Of a DNA stretch of 64,000 nt, positions 9,626 to 20,609 are shown piece after piece. The notes below the pieces were generated by a model. That model was not told where the DNA came from and did no database searches. It saw only the letters and a program-made list of their open reading frames with translations. The stretch comes from Schistocerca nitens. Its lineage: Eukaryota > Arthropoda > Insecta > Orthoptera > Acrididae. The position numbers and the translations under genes were made by a program. Location: positions 181,961,548 to 182,025,547 of the forward strand of contig NC_064618.1 in assembly GCF_023898315.1 (NCBI RefSeq), in the 5' to 3' direction. Each line of letters starts with the position of its first letter. Position 1 is the first letter of the stretch.

Positions 9626-9779
9626 ACAGGGCAAACGTTTACCATGTTTATTTTTTGATTTCTTTTCTGGAATTCTTATATTTGGTTTTCAGTCAGTATT
9701 CATTTATTAATAATTTTTTTGTAGTATATGGAATGCAATCAAGACTGCTTGAGTTGTCACAGTAGATTATTTCACTTAG

Positions 9780-10126
9780 TGGTAAGTCATCTGTTCACAA
9801 AAGAAGTTCGAATGTACCTATATGAGAAATTTATAAAAATGTAGCACTTATACTACTTTTTTACATCCTAATATTACATCGGAAAATAGTAACCTATATT
9901 GCGATGGAGAAATGATAGAAATTCCTGTTGGTCAGTATGGTTTAAAAAATTAGAATAATTTATTTGTACTTAAAAGCAGATGAAATTTTAAATAGAATTA
10001 CTACTGAAAGTGAAGTTAAATTGCATATAGATATAAAAGATAGTATTGGAAGTGCGCTTGGATTAGTGGACAAACTGTTGAAGCCAACAAAATGACTGAT
10101 GATAACAGTGTTCCTAAAATTTTCTG
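9780..10126 (+). pseudogene. Unassigned coding relic upstream of capsid genes
   Basis: Sense fragments such as NSNLYCDGEMIEIPVGQYGL near 9895-9950 look coding, but they are interrupted every 20-40 codons. Position and composition place them in the virion block of the Polinton-type element. Confidence 0.35.
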
Positions 10127-10390
10127 TTGGAATTAATTAATATAAATTTTCACCTAGTTGATGGAATGTTTGTAAAGCATATGGGTCGTTTTCATAGAGA
10201 AACTAATATTATTGCTTCATTCAAGCCTAATGCAGAATTTGGTGCACCAACAATTCATGAACGCCATTATCCTGTAAATATTCCTATTTTTGATCCTAGT
10301 CAAGATTTGGAAATAACTATAACTGACAAAAATTACAATTTGATTGACTTTAATGATGCTTGTGTAACAGCTGTTTTAGAAATGTCCTAG
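10127..10390 (+). pseudogene. Probable minor capsid-type protein fragment (Polinton-type)
   Basis: An 87-codon sense frame contains LVDGMFVKHMGRF, ASFKPNAEFGAPT and IFDPSQDLEI. The NAEFGAPT / NIPIFDPS pattern recurs, as I remember it, in proteins encoded beside the capsid gene of insect Maverick-like elements. It is preceded by a stop and a frameshift, so the frame is only the 3' half of a longer gene. The role as a minor capsid or penton-like protein is inferred from position. Confidence 0.45.
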
Positions 10391-10454
10391 TAAAATTTAT
10401 CCTTATAAATAATGAACAAAATCGAGAGTTATCAGTTTTACTCATTTCCTGTGA

Positions 10455-11640
10455 ATGAGAAAACCAAAAACAATTTTTACTACACCCAACAAGGATACAG
10501 AGTTTGAAACAAATATTGGTGATCATTGGCTTCATCCTAGTCTTGCACAGTTATACATGAACCTCAGAACTGTTGTAGCTAATCTTGATGGATCAGAATC
10601 AGAGTATCAAACATATGATGGAAAATCCAATAAATAAATTAATCGATAATTATGTGGCAAAACTGATTTTATAACCATACAGAAGGGAAATAATATTTTA
10701 TCTAGAAAAGAATTAGTTCTTCATCAGTTTTGTTTAATTTGTCTTCTCTTCCTGATAAAATAAACTTGGAAGGACATATTCTTAATAATGGAAAAATAAG
10801 GAGTAAGAAGATTGAGGTAATTTATACACTTGGACTGCTTGGTGGATTTTTTAAAGATTATGAAGATATTATGTGTGAAGGAGATTTCGCAGCAATTTTT
10901 ACAAGATCTTCTAATTCTGGAGATGCAGTTCTAAGATGACCAGATAAAAATGATGCTGGATTTGAAATTAAAGATACCCTTTCTAAGAAATGAAATGTTA
11001 TAGTAGAATCGATGGAAATTCGTGTACCAGTTGTTAAATATAACCCAAGTTACGAGCTAGAACAAAGAGAAAATATTCTGAAAAATCCAAATATTCCCAA
11101 ATCTTTTTATGAACTACGAACTGTCGGATTTGCACGATTAAGTGGAAAGAAGAATTTTGACTTAGATATCACAAATTATTATACCTCTGCAGATTCTGAT
11201 ATGCTATATTTTGTATCTGTTACATTTCAGATAAATCGTAAAAATAATCAGTTACTTGACTCTTCATTATTCTACCACGATAACCTACAGAATACATACT
11301 TGAAAAATCGAAGAAACGAATTTTTCCCACAGGAGATGTGGGATAGTAATCCTCCCACTAATTCTGTCAAAGTATATGATGCATTTCTTATTATTTGACG
11401 AGTTACACTACTCAAATCAGACACTGACATAACTCCATATAATTTCATATCGATCTATCCTATCTGTGTGATTAACATTACATGTAGAAAAAATATTGTT
11501 GCAAGTCAAAAGACAATTATGAAACTTTGTGCAACTTTCAATGATAAAATTCTGAATGACAGACTTGCATATATTTGGTGAAAAGAATCTGACATATGGG
11601 ACACAGCACAGAATATAAAGTTAAAATTTTAATAATCCTT
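10455..11640 (+). pseudogene. Double-jelly-roll major capsid protein relic
   Basis: Consecutive sense frames (10455-10637, 10730-10939 and 11012-11398, plus a broken tail to about 11640) read like one gene cut by at least four stops or frameshifts. Recognisable pieces are GLLGGFFKDYEDIM with AAIFTRSSNSGD (the jelly-roll segment with the GFFEDY/LxRS pattern) and FQINRKNNQLLDSSLF, close to the FQTNR-KN-QLxDxSxFDHC segment of Polinton-type capsid proteins. Such proteins form the pseudo-hexameric capsid shell. It cannot make a functional protein as it stands. Confidence 0.6.
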
Positions 11641-13135
11641 TTTGTATAAATTGTGTTAACATCTTCAGTTTTTAAAATCGTTTAATATTTGGTTAAGGAA
11701 TTAACATATATCGATCCATTAGGATACTATGCACTTGTGAATCAGTCAGTGCTAGTAAAGCGAGGACAGTGATGTCCTCATTGTGAGCGAGAGAGGAAAT
11801 GAGATAACCATAGCACCGATGCTGGCAGTGTGCAGCCACATTAACAGCGACCCGCTGTGAATGTGATAACAAATTAAAGCTTTGTAAATTGCCTAAGGTT
11901 GGTAGCTCATCAGGTTAGGCGAATGTGATTCAAACCATGTAATATTTACTAGTGACATTAAATGGTTCGAGTCTTGCAGAATACTGAGTTCATTTAAAAA
12001 ATCCTGGGTAGTGTCGCTCACAGCTTCTCCATACAAGACAGGGAGTTTTGCTGAAAAGAATTGTGCTTTGAGTGCAAAATTTCAACTCGAAATTGTATTG
12101 TGTTTTTATTTATTTCCTTACATTCACCTTTTATAAAAAAAAAATACAGTGAACTCTTGAGCCATAAAATTTTGATATGAATTATTCTTTGTGAGAATGT
12201 ATTAATTTTTCTTCTTATATTCATATTTCATAAAAAATATTAAATTTATTTCCTTTTGTACACCTTTTGCATGAAAAAATTATTTTTTATAATAAGTGAA
12301 AGTGACAAGACAAAATATTAATTTGTATTAATCTTCTATGTAATTTATTAAAAAATATGTTTTTAATGAAAATAAGTGAGTCAAACCTAAAAAAATGGAA
12401 TATAGTAACTACATTCTATAGGATCTAGGAAAGTTTTGTGAGTTGGTGAATGAGTGAGAGAAATGAGTGAGTGAGCTTCTGTTGGAAGTGTCTTGATAAA
12501 AAATGCTAGCTTGCATCACTTACAGGTGTTATTAGTTGTTCTGATTGTAACCTAAAGCTAAAAAATATCATATTTAATTCTTACATGACTCTTTCAAGTG
12601 ATCTTTCCTTATAAATGCGTGAATTTTAGTTTTTTGCTGTAATGCTTTTATTTTTTATTTGGTTTTGTTTCTGTAATTTGACCATAGATTTCCTATCAAT
12701 GCAGCTCAAGAGCACTCTGGTGAAAGTTACGAGAAGGAAATGTTGCAAACCGATCAGGCATGGCAATATATGTTTTCAGCATTTTCAAGAATAGGGCATG
12801 GATGGAAAATTAGATTCGTGATTCCACGTTAAGGAAAATGCTGAACCACGAAGCAGTCTCTTCATATCACACACTTCACACCTTGGCTTGAAAGGTGTAA
12901 CAAAAAGAAACTTACATTAAAGAGGCTAAATGCATTGCATTACTGGACCAAATATGCCTTTAAAACCAGAAAAAGTCTTAAAATGCCAGTGTTATTCACG
13001 AAAGCTCTTTAACTTCTGCAGTTTAAAACGACTGATGCATGATGGAAATTAAAAACAAGAAGAAATTGTAAGCCACAGTCTGCTACTGTTTAGGGCCTTC
13101 TAACATGGCGGTGTCAGCCTCAAACTAATATAGAG
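11641..13135. other. No gene seen
   Basis: AT-rich intergenic DNA with a GC-richer patch at 11745-11870 (cgaggacagtgatgtcctc forms a short hairpin). Short open frames only, with no recognisable domain or repeat partner inside the window. Confidence 0.5.
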
Positions 13136-13136
13136 A

Positions 13137-14460
13137 ATGAAGCAGGGTTTACGCAGACGTGAATTTCTTACATGTGCATTCTCCCACCATTACACTTACA
13201 TGCACCTTAGCGTTTCCACAAGAAGAAGTAGGAAACAGCACTTACGCGACTATCAAGAAGGCAACAAGCGAAGTTAATTTACAGAAGTTAAGCAACCATT
13301 GGCTGAAGAGCTTATAGTGATGTTCACCTACAAAAGTGGGACACACAAATGTTGCGTACGGACAATGGAATCTCTTAGGAATGGTTTTGGAGCATCCAAT
13401 AAACCGAATTTCCACAGGAATGAATTTCTTACATGTGCATCCCATCACCACGACATTTACATGCATTTAGTGTTTCCACACCTTGAAGCTGGAAACACTA
13501 TTTACGCGACTTTCAAAATGGCGACAGATGAAATTATTGGTACTGGAGTTAGCTGCTTTCAGCTGAAGAGTTTATAGTGACATTAATGAAAAAACAACAC
13601 AAAATCATTGAGTGCAGAACTGAACACCTCGAAGGCATCGTTTAGGAATATCCAACATGCTAGTAAAGGAGTTATCTATCTTGGATGATGTTTCGTTCGA
13701 AAATCATTTTCAAATTAGTAAAATTAATTTTGAAGTCTTTTTGAGGCTCATTTCTGGCTCTGCAAAAAGTCTAATACACTTGTGCAAGATGTCGCGCCAA
13801 CTCGCATTAAATTACAAGTAACATTGCAAAGTCTGGCAACTGAAGTCACTCTAGTATATGTATTGCATTCTGAAAAGCAATATTTCTAAATTTTTCTATT
13901 ATCTACAACACACTGAAGGTGCATCAGAAGACAAGGTTTTTGTCGCAACAGTTCTGCTTTGTTTTTATTTTCAGAGCTAGCCAATGACACTGAAGGTGCA
14001 TCAGAAGCTAGCCATTGTTGTGATAGGTCACAGATGCTGTAGATATTCGTTTGTTTTACTGGTACTGTATTTAATTTCGTAACCAAACATTGTACTATTG
14101 TGCATTACTCAATGATAGCGTCAATGCGAACAGTGTTATATTTACATATGATTTTAATGAAGGAAAGGAGTATTTTGTCTCTGTGTCAGGGATAAATATC
14201 CAATTCGCAGAAATATTTACTCTCAAAGACAGAAGCAAACAATTATTATTCCCATACTGAAATAAAAAAATACCTTATCATTATTTACTATTCTGCAGCA
14301 ATACAGCCTCAGCAAGTTCACACTCTGAGTTTCAATATTTTTTAATCCAGCCAGCTCCCTTTATTACACATCAAATGTGTTTCCACAAGTATGTTGGCTT
14401 ACTCTAATGGTCGTGGGGGAAAGTGCATATGAGTGAGTCACGGATGTGGAAACCTGCCTT
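13137..14460. mobile_element. Candidate non-autonomous DNA element with imperfect terminal inverted repeats
   Basis: The left end (13141, gcagggtttacgcagacgtg...) and the reverse complement of the right end (14456, gcaggtttccacatccgtgac...) align over about 45 bp with scattered mismatches, including the shared tgca-tt-cccac block. The interior holds two direct copies of a ~165-bp block (13155-13320 and 13420-13584) and a short doublet (acactgaaggtgcatcagaag at 13911 and 13988). There is no transposase. The superfamily is unknown and the ends are approximate. Confidence 0.45.
13155..13584 (+). repeat. Direct repeat pair, ~165 bp
   Basis: The blocks start gaatttcttacatgtgcat at about 13160 and about 13424. 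Both continue through tttccaca...gaaacac/gcactt/atttacgcgact, and end with gctgaagag(c/t)ttatagtga at about 13320 and about 13580. They are diverged but clearly homologous. Confidence 0.75.
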
Positions 14461-14494
14461 AATTTCTAGCAGCACTCAGAGGTTCAATTACTAA

Positions 14495-15175
14495 ACTTTA
14501 AAAAAAACACTGTACATCCAATTTTCTGCTGCAAAAACTACAGTTCCTTCAATAAATATCAAAGATCAACAGAAGTCAGTAGACAGGGTAGAGCATACTA
14601 AGTTTTTGGGTGTACATATAGACGAGAATTTTAATTGGAAAATTTATATATTGGTTTTTCTAAAGCGACTAGATTCAGCAAATTTTGCAATCAGAATAGT
14701 TGTCAGTTTTGAGGATATAGAAATTAGTAAGCTAACATACTTTGCATCTCTTCACTATCTGATGTCATACAGAATAATATTTTGGGGTAACTCAACATTT
14801 AGACAAAAAATATTCACTGCTCAAAAGAAAGTGGTTAGAATAATGTGTGGGGTTCATAGTCGCACATCTTGTAGGCATCTTTTTAAAAGATTGGGAATTC
14901 TTACAACAACCTCACAGTACATTTACTCACTAATGAAATTTGTTCTCAACAACTTGGACCAGTTTAAAAACAACAGTGACATTCATGAGTATAATATCAG
15001 AAAAAAGAAACTCTTACACTATCCTTTACTGAGCCTATCTTTGGCACAGAAAGGGGAGAAATATGCTGCTATAAAAATTTTCGACAAATTACCAGATGAA
15101 ATAAAATGTCTGACAGACAGCAGTAATAGCTTAAAAAATAAATTGAAATCATACCTCCTTCTATACCATAGATGA
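14495..15175 (+). pseudogene. 3' fragment of a jockey-superfamily LINE reverse transcriptase
   Basis: A sense frame of about 225 codons, open from 14495 and ending at 15175, with FLGVHIDENFNWK near 14604, the typical start of the post-RT thumb region. Further on come QKKVVRIMCG, C-x-HLFKRLGILT, YIYSLMKFV and a PDEIK-L segment near the end. This thumb/C-terminal pattern is shared by CR1/jockey-like LINEs. The catalytic RT core is absent, so it is a 5'-truncated dead copy. The family differs from the antisense CR1-like copies elsewhere here. Confidence 0.75.
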
Positions 15176-15278
15176 ATTCTTGAATAGGAATAAATAAATC
15201 TATAAATATAGTATATGGATTTTGTGCCAATTAAGGGACTGGGATAAATAATAGAAATATTAATCTTTAACTCTGTAT

Positions 15279-15330
15279 GCTAAGTGCACAAGAAATGCAC
15301 ATGTGAAACAAGATTTTTAATATATATAGT

Positions 15331-15393
<63 letters not shown>

Positions 15394-15433
15394 AAAAATC
15401 TTGTTTCACATGTGCATTTCTTGTGCACTTAGC
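15279..15433. repeat. Perfect 42-bp inverted repeat around an (AT)n core
   Basis: 15279-15320 is the exact reverse complement of 15392-15433 (gctaagtgcacaag... / ...cttgtgcacttagc). The 71-bp centre is mostly (TA)n. The whole can fold into a long hairpin or cruciform. It could be a small fold-back element. Confidence 0.93.
15334..15391. repeat. (AT)n microsatellite
   Basis: About 29 uninterrupted AT units in the loop of the 42-bp inverted repeat. Confidence 0.97.
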
Positions 15434-16440
15434 AAGTTCCAGATCACAATGGGAACCGTACCGTGTGATTGGTCAATGGAACACGCAACCAACTAACTAT
15501 AATAGTGTCAAACAGTCGATATATCTGCTGACCATGGCGTATATTGACGTGTTGTCAGTACCAAAAATATTGATGAGCAGCACTAATGGCCCTCAAAATA
15601 TTCTCAGTATTGCCAGTACTTGCTGATCATGTGAGGTCAAATATTGATGATTTGGCTTCACGAACCATCCACATGGTTTTAGTATACATTGTTTGACCGT
15701 ATCCTACCCCATATTGAATTTTTAAGTGGTCTTTTAACACAAAAAATATTAATAAGCTTATGCAAGGGTAATCATAGGATATTCCAATTTATTGTAGTCA
15801 TCAGAGGATTCTCTGTGAAACTACTGACTTTATGAATTTGAAAATGTAGTAGGCCTATAGGTTGGTTGATTACATAGCTGTTTGGAAAAAGTCTTCCACT
15901 TCTAAAAATGCCTCGTATATCTGCAATGAGTAGTAAGAGGTCTGCAAAATGCAAAACAGTTTTATCAAATTATCACAAAGCGTAAAAAATCTTTTACATT
16001 AGTTACATGAGCATATCCCTGTCAGACAAATATAATTGTTTCTCCGCTTTCCATACAATTTTATTTAATGTGTTTGTTGATATTACAGAAGTAAACTTTA
16101 AGGATTCAATTGACCTCCATGTCACCAAAAATCTCGAAGTTGCTCCTAAATTCTCGTCGACAGCGATCCAGGACTGGTCCAAAAATAGTTTATGAAATTT
16201 TTCAGAACGTGATTCTGATTTCAGTCAGTAAGTTAACACGTGACAAGTTGCTCCTCTTTGTCCGTCATTATCTGACCAATTACCTCATTTTCGATATTTT
16301 CTGTTCTTGCAGCAATATAATTTTGGCACACGCTTTCTTTTGGGTGTTCAGCACCTTAGCGTTGTAAAGTCGCTTTGCCAGCTGACCATATTGACAATAA
16401 TATTGATGGTATGTGGCTTGCTTAAATATGTTGAAGGTCT
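15434..16440. other. Upstream flank of the RRM gene, no gene seen
   Basis: AT-rich with several attgatga/atattg words and no recognisable coding. Small frames on both strands lack any motif. Confidence 0.5.
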
Positions 16441-16837
16441 GTCAAACTAATATTGTCAATAAATATTGAAAGCGCGTTGGCTGCGTAACCGGACTATTTG
16501 AACTGACCGCCTCAATGTCTTTGGTCGTGCCACAGAGCAGGTGAATCTGTGGTATACCTCCTGAACAACGAAACGAGTGGGGGGGACAGTGGTTGTTGCC
16601 TTGTTTGAAAAACGGGGAAGATTGACGGCATGAAGTGTGGTAAATACATGTGTTATAGAGATTGAGGTGATGTGTAACAGAAATTGTGAGCTGTAAGGCG
16701 TGGTGGAGGCCCTGTAAAATATTATTTTTTCGTTGCACGTTGTTTTTGTGGCGAAGGCAGGTGTGTTTACTGCATAAGTAAGATTGTGTAATTTAATATA
16801 CAGTGTTTTAATATTGCCCCTCTCGTATCTAGAAGAC
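16441..16837 (+). promoter_or_regulatory. Probable promoter/5' UTR region of the RRM gene
   Basis: GC and CpG content rise here relative to the surrounding AT-rich DNA (for example around 16470-16600), just before the first coding exon. An in-frame TAA at 16775 precedes the start codon with no other ATG in frame between. A possible 5' UTR intron (ggcag|gtgtgt at 16760 to cgtatctag at 16832) cannot be proven. No TATA box stands out. The promoter assignment rests on position only. Confidence 0.4.
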
Positions 16838-16944
16838 ATGGACGACTGGGACCCAATGTCTCATGACTTCACTGATGGCTCTTTCAATACATACGTCGAT
16901 GGACCGGGGGCGAGGATGGACCATAGCCAGCAACCGTGGGCAAG
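16838..16944 (+). CDS. RRM gene exon 1 (start codon)
   Basis: The ATG at 16838 has a purine at -3 and G at +4, and an in-frame stop lies upstream at 16775. The 35 codons begin MDDWDPMSHDF and end HSQQPWA plus two bases of an Arg codon. The segment is acidic and low-complexity, with no signal peptide. Donor: caag|gtgaaa, phase 2. Confidence 0.8.
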
Positions 16945-17486
16945 GTGAAAAACTCAATATTTAGATTTATGCCCTGTACAACGTGTGAAGAAAGTCCAGT
17001 TACTGTTACGGTCGCTTTTGAGCACTCCCGCTTGAGGTTGGCTAATAGTAAGAGAGATTTTGGCCACTTCGCAATTAGTTTGTTTCTTCACCCATTGTGG
17101 CAATGACAATAGAGAAAGATATGAGGGGCAGGGTTAACGTAAGTTATAACTATTACGAGTTATAAGTAGTACTTTTCACAATACATTTAGATGCTAGTTT
17201 ACTACGACTGTGTTGTTGTGACCGCCTGACTTGTAGTATAGCCCAAGGCCTTGGTTATGTTGGAAGTTGTTTGGTTGTGATGTAGCAAAACTATTGAATG
17301 CTTCATTTAATCCTTGGCTTTATATATGTAGATCTCTGTAGTTCATTTTGCACACTAGACCTATTAGTTGAATTTGTGGCATTTGAATGATGGAGGAAGA
17401 GATTAATATTGTAATTTCCAAAATATACTACTGATAGAATTAAAAATAATGTAGTTAATCTGTTCATAGTTGTTTTACTGTTTCAG

Positions 17487-17550
17487 AAGTACCCGCAGTA
17501 AAGGACCGTTCAAGGTCTATGTTGGCAGTGTACCGGTGGGAATAAATAAG
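17487..17550 (+). CDS. RRM gene exon 2 (RNP2)
   Basis: The acceptor tgtttcag completes the split Arg codon. 21 codons follow, containing KVYVGSVPVGINK. VYVGSV (residues 46-51) is the RNP2 strand of an RRM, the first beta strand contacting RNA. Donor: aataag|gtatta, phase 0. A small frame-preserving exon this short was found by motif and splice signals. Confidence 0.85.
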
Positions 17551-17800
17551 GTATTAATTTTTGTTGTTGACATGTGAACTTTCATTTGTTGTAGTTTCAC
17601 AAACATTAGTTATAAGTCTTTTATTGACAAGTGTCTCATTGCTGCTAAAATTGGTAACTTATAAATACTTGCAGTTTTACAATAAGAACTGCAACCAGTC
17701 ACCTTTTGTTAAGATTCAATTCTTATAATAACATGACCGATTTCAAATTGCCTAGTGACTTGTTTTCAAATAATAAAAATTTACATTAATTGATTGTAGC

Positions 17801-18110
17801 ACTGAAGATTAGATGGGTAGATCACATAACTAATGAGGAGGTATTGAATAGAATTGGGGAGAAGAGGAGTTTGTGGCACAACTGGACAAGAAGGGACCGG
17901 TTGGTAGGACATGTTCTGAGGCATCAAGGGATCACAAACTTAGCATTGGAGGGTAAAAATCGTAGAGGGAGACCAAGAGATGAATACACTAAGCAGATTC
18001 AGAAGGATGTAGGTTGCAGTAAGTACTGGGCGATGAAGAAGCTTGCACAGGATAGAGTAGCATGGAGAGCTGCATCAAACCAGTCTCAGGACTGAAGACG
18101 ACAACAGCAG
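17801..18110 (+). pseudogene. 5'-truncated RTE LINE 3' fragment in intron 2
   Basis: Matches the last ~310 bp of the intact LINE (WVDHITNEEVLNRIGEKRSLWHN onward) and ends in the same stop plus a degenerate caacagcag tail. It contains only the C-terminal domain. attgtag before and attgtgg after may be a worn target-site duplication. Confidence 0.9.
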
Positions 18111-19185
18111 CATTGTGGAGGCCATTTAAAGTCACTGGTACCCATAAGTTTAATTCAGAGTCACATAATACTGTGGGAAACGTAACTTGTTTTCTAGTCA
18201 TGTCACAGCATTAACTAACTTGCTAGCAAGCAGGAATTGTTGCTTGTGGCATTTTGTGTAGTGTCGTGATGTGGCTGGAAAACATAAGTGAATTAGGATT
18301 AAATTCATGGATGCCATTAACTTTACATAACCTCTGTAATGCTACAATCAACCAACAAAACTGTGTACCATCTTAAAATGAGTCACTAGATGATTTGAAA
18401 CAGGTCCTAGTATAATAAAAATTTTGAACCAGCATAAAAGACGACTGCTCGCAGTCCCTGTACCCATCAGGCAGTGTTCCACACTCATAATGTATATAAT
18501 CTGTTCATCATAAGAATAAACCTCATCTGAACAAACACAAATGCAATGATTGGTCAGAAGCCGTAGTACACATCTGCTGGTGTTATCTTCTAGGAAGTAG
18601 GTCCTACTTATGTATTAGATACCTCATTACAAAGTTACGGTAAATGAAACTTAAAGGTTAATTTTAAATTAACAACTGCCTCAGTTGTTGTTGGAGAGAG
18701 TTGCTGACAGAGCCGCGAAATGTTGAAAATATTAAACTTCAAAGTATTGTAGTCACTGTCTCTTCACTGTTGTGCTCAGATTGTTGCACTGTTAATATGT
18801 GGTGTGAAAATGGCTGAGGCTGCTTCCTGCTCTGCGGTGAAACACGTGTGTAGAACACGGTTAAAAAGTTCCAAGAAGTAGGTTGTTTTTAATGTTTTCA
18901 TAAAATAACTGAAAAAATTGGGTTTGAAGTTTTTCGAGGGACTGTGTTCAGATTCAAATACACATGGATGTTTAACGGAATTGGTAGCATAGTAGATTGA
19001 TAATCTGGTGCAGTTCATGGCTCACTGCTTAAAGTCTCACCTTGGTCATTGTCTTCTTGTTTCTAGTTCCATAGGCACACAGAATTCCTGTTTTCATTTC
19101 AAATATAATTTCTTCATTATCGATATTTAATGAAAGATTGTTAATAATGGCTGCTTAAATTAAGAAAATGTTCTTGTTGTTGTAA
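18111..19185. other. Intron 2 sequence, no gene seen
   Basis: Unique-looking AT-rich intronic DNA. Only short frames, with no repeat partner within the window. Confidence 0.5.
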
Positions 19186-19187
19186 GC

Positions 19188-19382
19188 TAGGCAGAGTGGC
19201 CGAGCAGTTCTAGGCGCTACAGTCTGGAACCGCGCGACCGCTACGGTCGCTGGTTTGAATCCTGCCTCGGGCATGGATGTGTGTGATGTCCTTCGATTAG
19301 TTTGGCTTAAGTAGTTCTAAGTTCTAGAGGATTGATGACCTCAGCAGTAAAGGTCCCATAATGCTCAGAGCCATTTGAACCC
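19188..19382 (+). mobile_element. tRNA-derived SINE
   Basis: It starts gcagagtggccgagcag, which carries a Pol III A box (tggccgagcag, 19197-19207). A B box follows (ggtttgaatcc, 19252-19262) in a tRNA Ser/Leu-like head with gcgcgaccgctacggtcgc. A tRNA-unrelated body ends agagccatttgaacc. The consensus is one I remember as widespread in locusts. It lies sense in intron 2 and abuts the antisense LINE. Confidence 0.9.
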
Positions 19383-20606
19383 TTTTTTTGTTGTTGTTCT
19401 TGTGGTCTTCAGTCCAGAGGCTGGTTTGATACAGCTCTCCGTGCTACTCTATCCTGTGCAAGCTTCATCTCCCAGAACCTACTGCAACCTACATCCTTCT
19501 GAATCTGTTTAGTGTATTCATCTCTTGGTCTCCCTCTTATGATTTTTACCCTCTGCGCTGCCCGCCAGTACTAAATTGGTGATCCCTTGATGCCTCAGAA
19601 TATGTCCTACCAACCGATCCCTTCTTCTTGTCAAGTTGTGCCACAAATTTCTCTTCTCCCCAATTCTATTCAGTACCACCTCATTAGTTATGGGCTCTAC
19701 CCATCTAATCTTCAACATCCTTCTGTAGCATCACATTTGGAAAGCTTCTATTCTCTTTTTGTCTAAACTATTTATCGTCCATGTTTCACTTCCATACATG
19801 GCTACACTCCATACAAATACTTTCAGAAACGACTTCCTGACACCCAAATCTATACTCGATGTTAACAAATTTCTCTTCTTTAGAAACGCTTTCCTTGCCA
19901 TTGCCGGTCTACATTTTATATCCTCTCTACCTAGACCATCATTAGTTATTTTGCTCCCCAAATAGCAAAATTCATTTACTACTTCAAGCATCTCATTTTC
20001 TAATCTAATACCCTCAGCATCACCCGATTTAATTTGACTACATTCCATTATCCTCATTTTGCTGTTGTTGTTGTTCATCTTATATCCTCGTTTCAAGACA
20101 CTTTCCATTCCGTTCAATTGCTCTTCCACGTCCTTTGCTGTCTCTGACAATGTCATCGACGAACCTCAAAGTTTTTATTTCTTCTCCATGGATTTTAATT
20201 CCTACTCCAGATATTTCTTTTGTTTCCTTTACTGCTTGCTCAATATACAGATTGAATAACATCAGGGTGAGGCTACAACCCTGTCTCACTCCCTTCCCAA
20301 CCATTGCTTCCCTTTCATGTCCCTTGGCTCTTTACAACTGCCATCTGGTTTCTGTACAAATTGTAAATGGCCTTTCGCTCCCTGTATTTTACCCCTGCCA
20401 CATTCAGAATTTGAAAGAGAGTATTCCAGTCAAGATTATTAAAAGCTTTCTCTAAGTCTACAAATGCTAGAAACATAGGTTTGCCTTTCCTTAATCTATT
20501 TTCTATGATAAGTCATAGGGTCCGTATTGCCTCACGTGTTCCAACATTTCTACAGAATCCAAACTGATCTTCCCCGAGGTCAGCTTCTACCAATTTTTCC
20601 AAGAAT
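19383..20606 (-). pseudogene. RTE LINE, antisense, 5'-truncated, decayed
   Basis: Begins with the inverted tail (tttgttgttgttc) and covers the 3' ~1.2 kb of the LINE: part of the RT core from the QFGF region on, and the C-terminal domain. Readable antisense pieces at 20080-20304 (VGKGVRQGCSLTLMLF), 19731-20156 and 19518-19718 are out of frame with each other. A deletion at about 20140 removes part of the ADD region. Dead copy in intron 2. Confidence 0.9.
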
Positions 20607-20609
20607 TTC

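Larger units (their letters stand above)
983..11640. mobile_element. Decayed Maverick/Polinton-type element (composite relic)
   Basis: Several remnants found together here fit the gene set of Maverick/Polinton elements. They are an adenovirus-type cysteine protease (antisense, split), a small hydrophobic virion-type protein (antisense), an FtsK/A32-like packaging ATPase (antisense, Walker A and B) and a double-jelly-roll capsid protein (sense). The DNA is strongly AT-rich, unlike the inserted LINE and terminal-repeat element. No reading frame is whole. I did not find terminal inverted repeats, a recognisable integrase or a complete type-B DNA polymerase, so the limits are set only by where related sequence begins and ends. 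An endogenised adintovirus-like virus is an equivalent description. Confidence 0.72.

Noticed and set aside
16442-16839. Two overlapping antisense frames (98 and 127 codons) upstream of exon 1
   Set aside because: They overlap the presumed promoter and start of the RRM gene, have no domain or splice support, and overlap each other in different frames.
19188-19265. Functional tRNA gene
   Set aside because: A and B boxes are present, but the acceptor stem does not close and the sequence continues into a SINE body.
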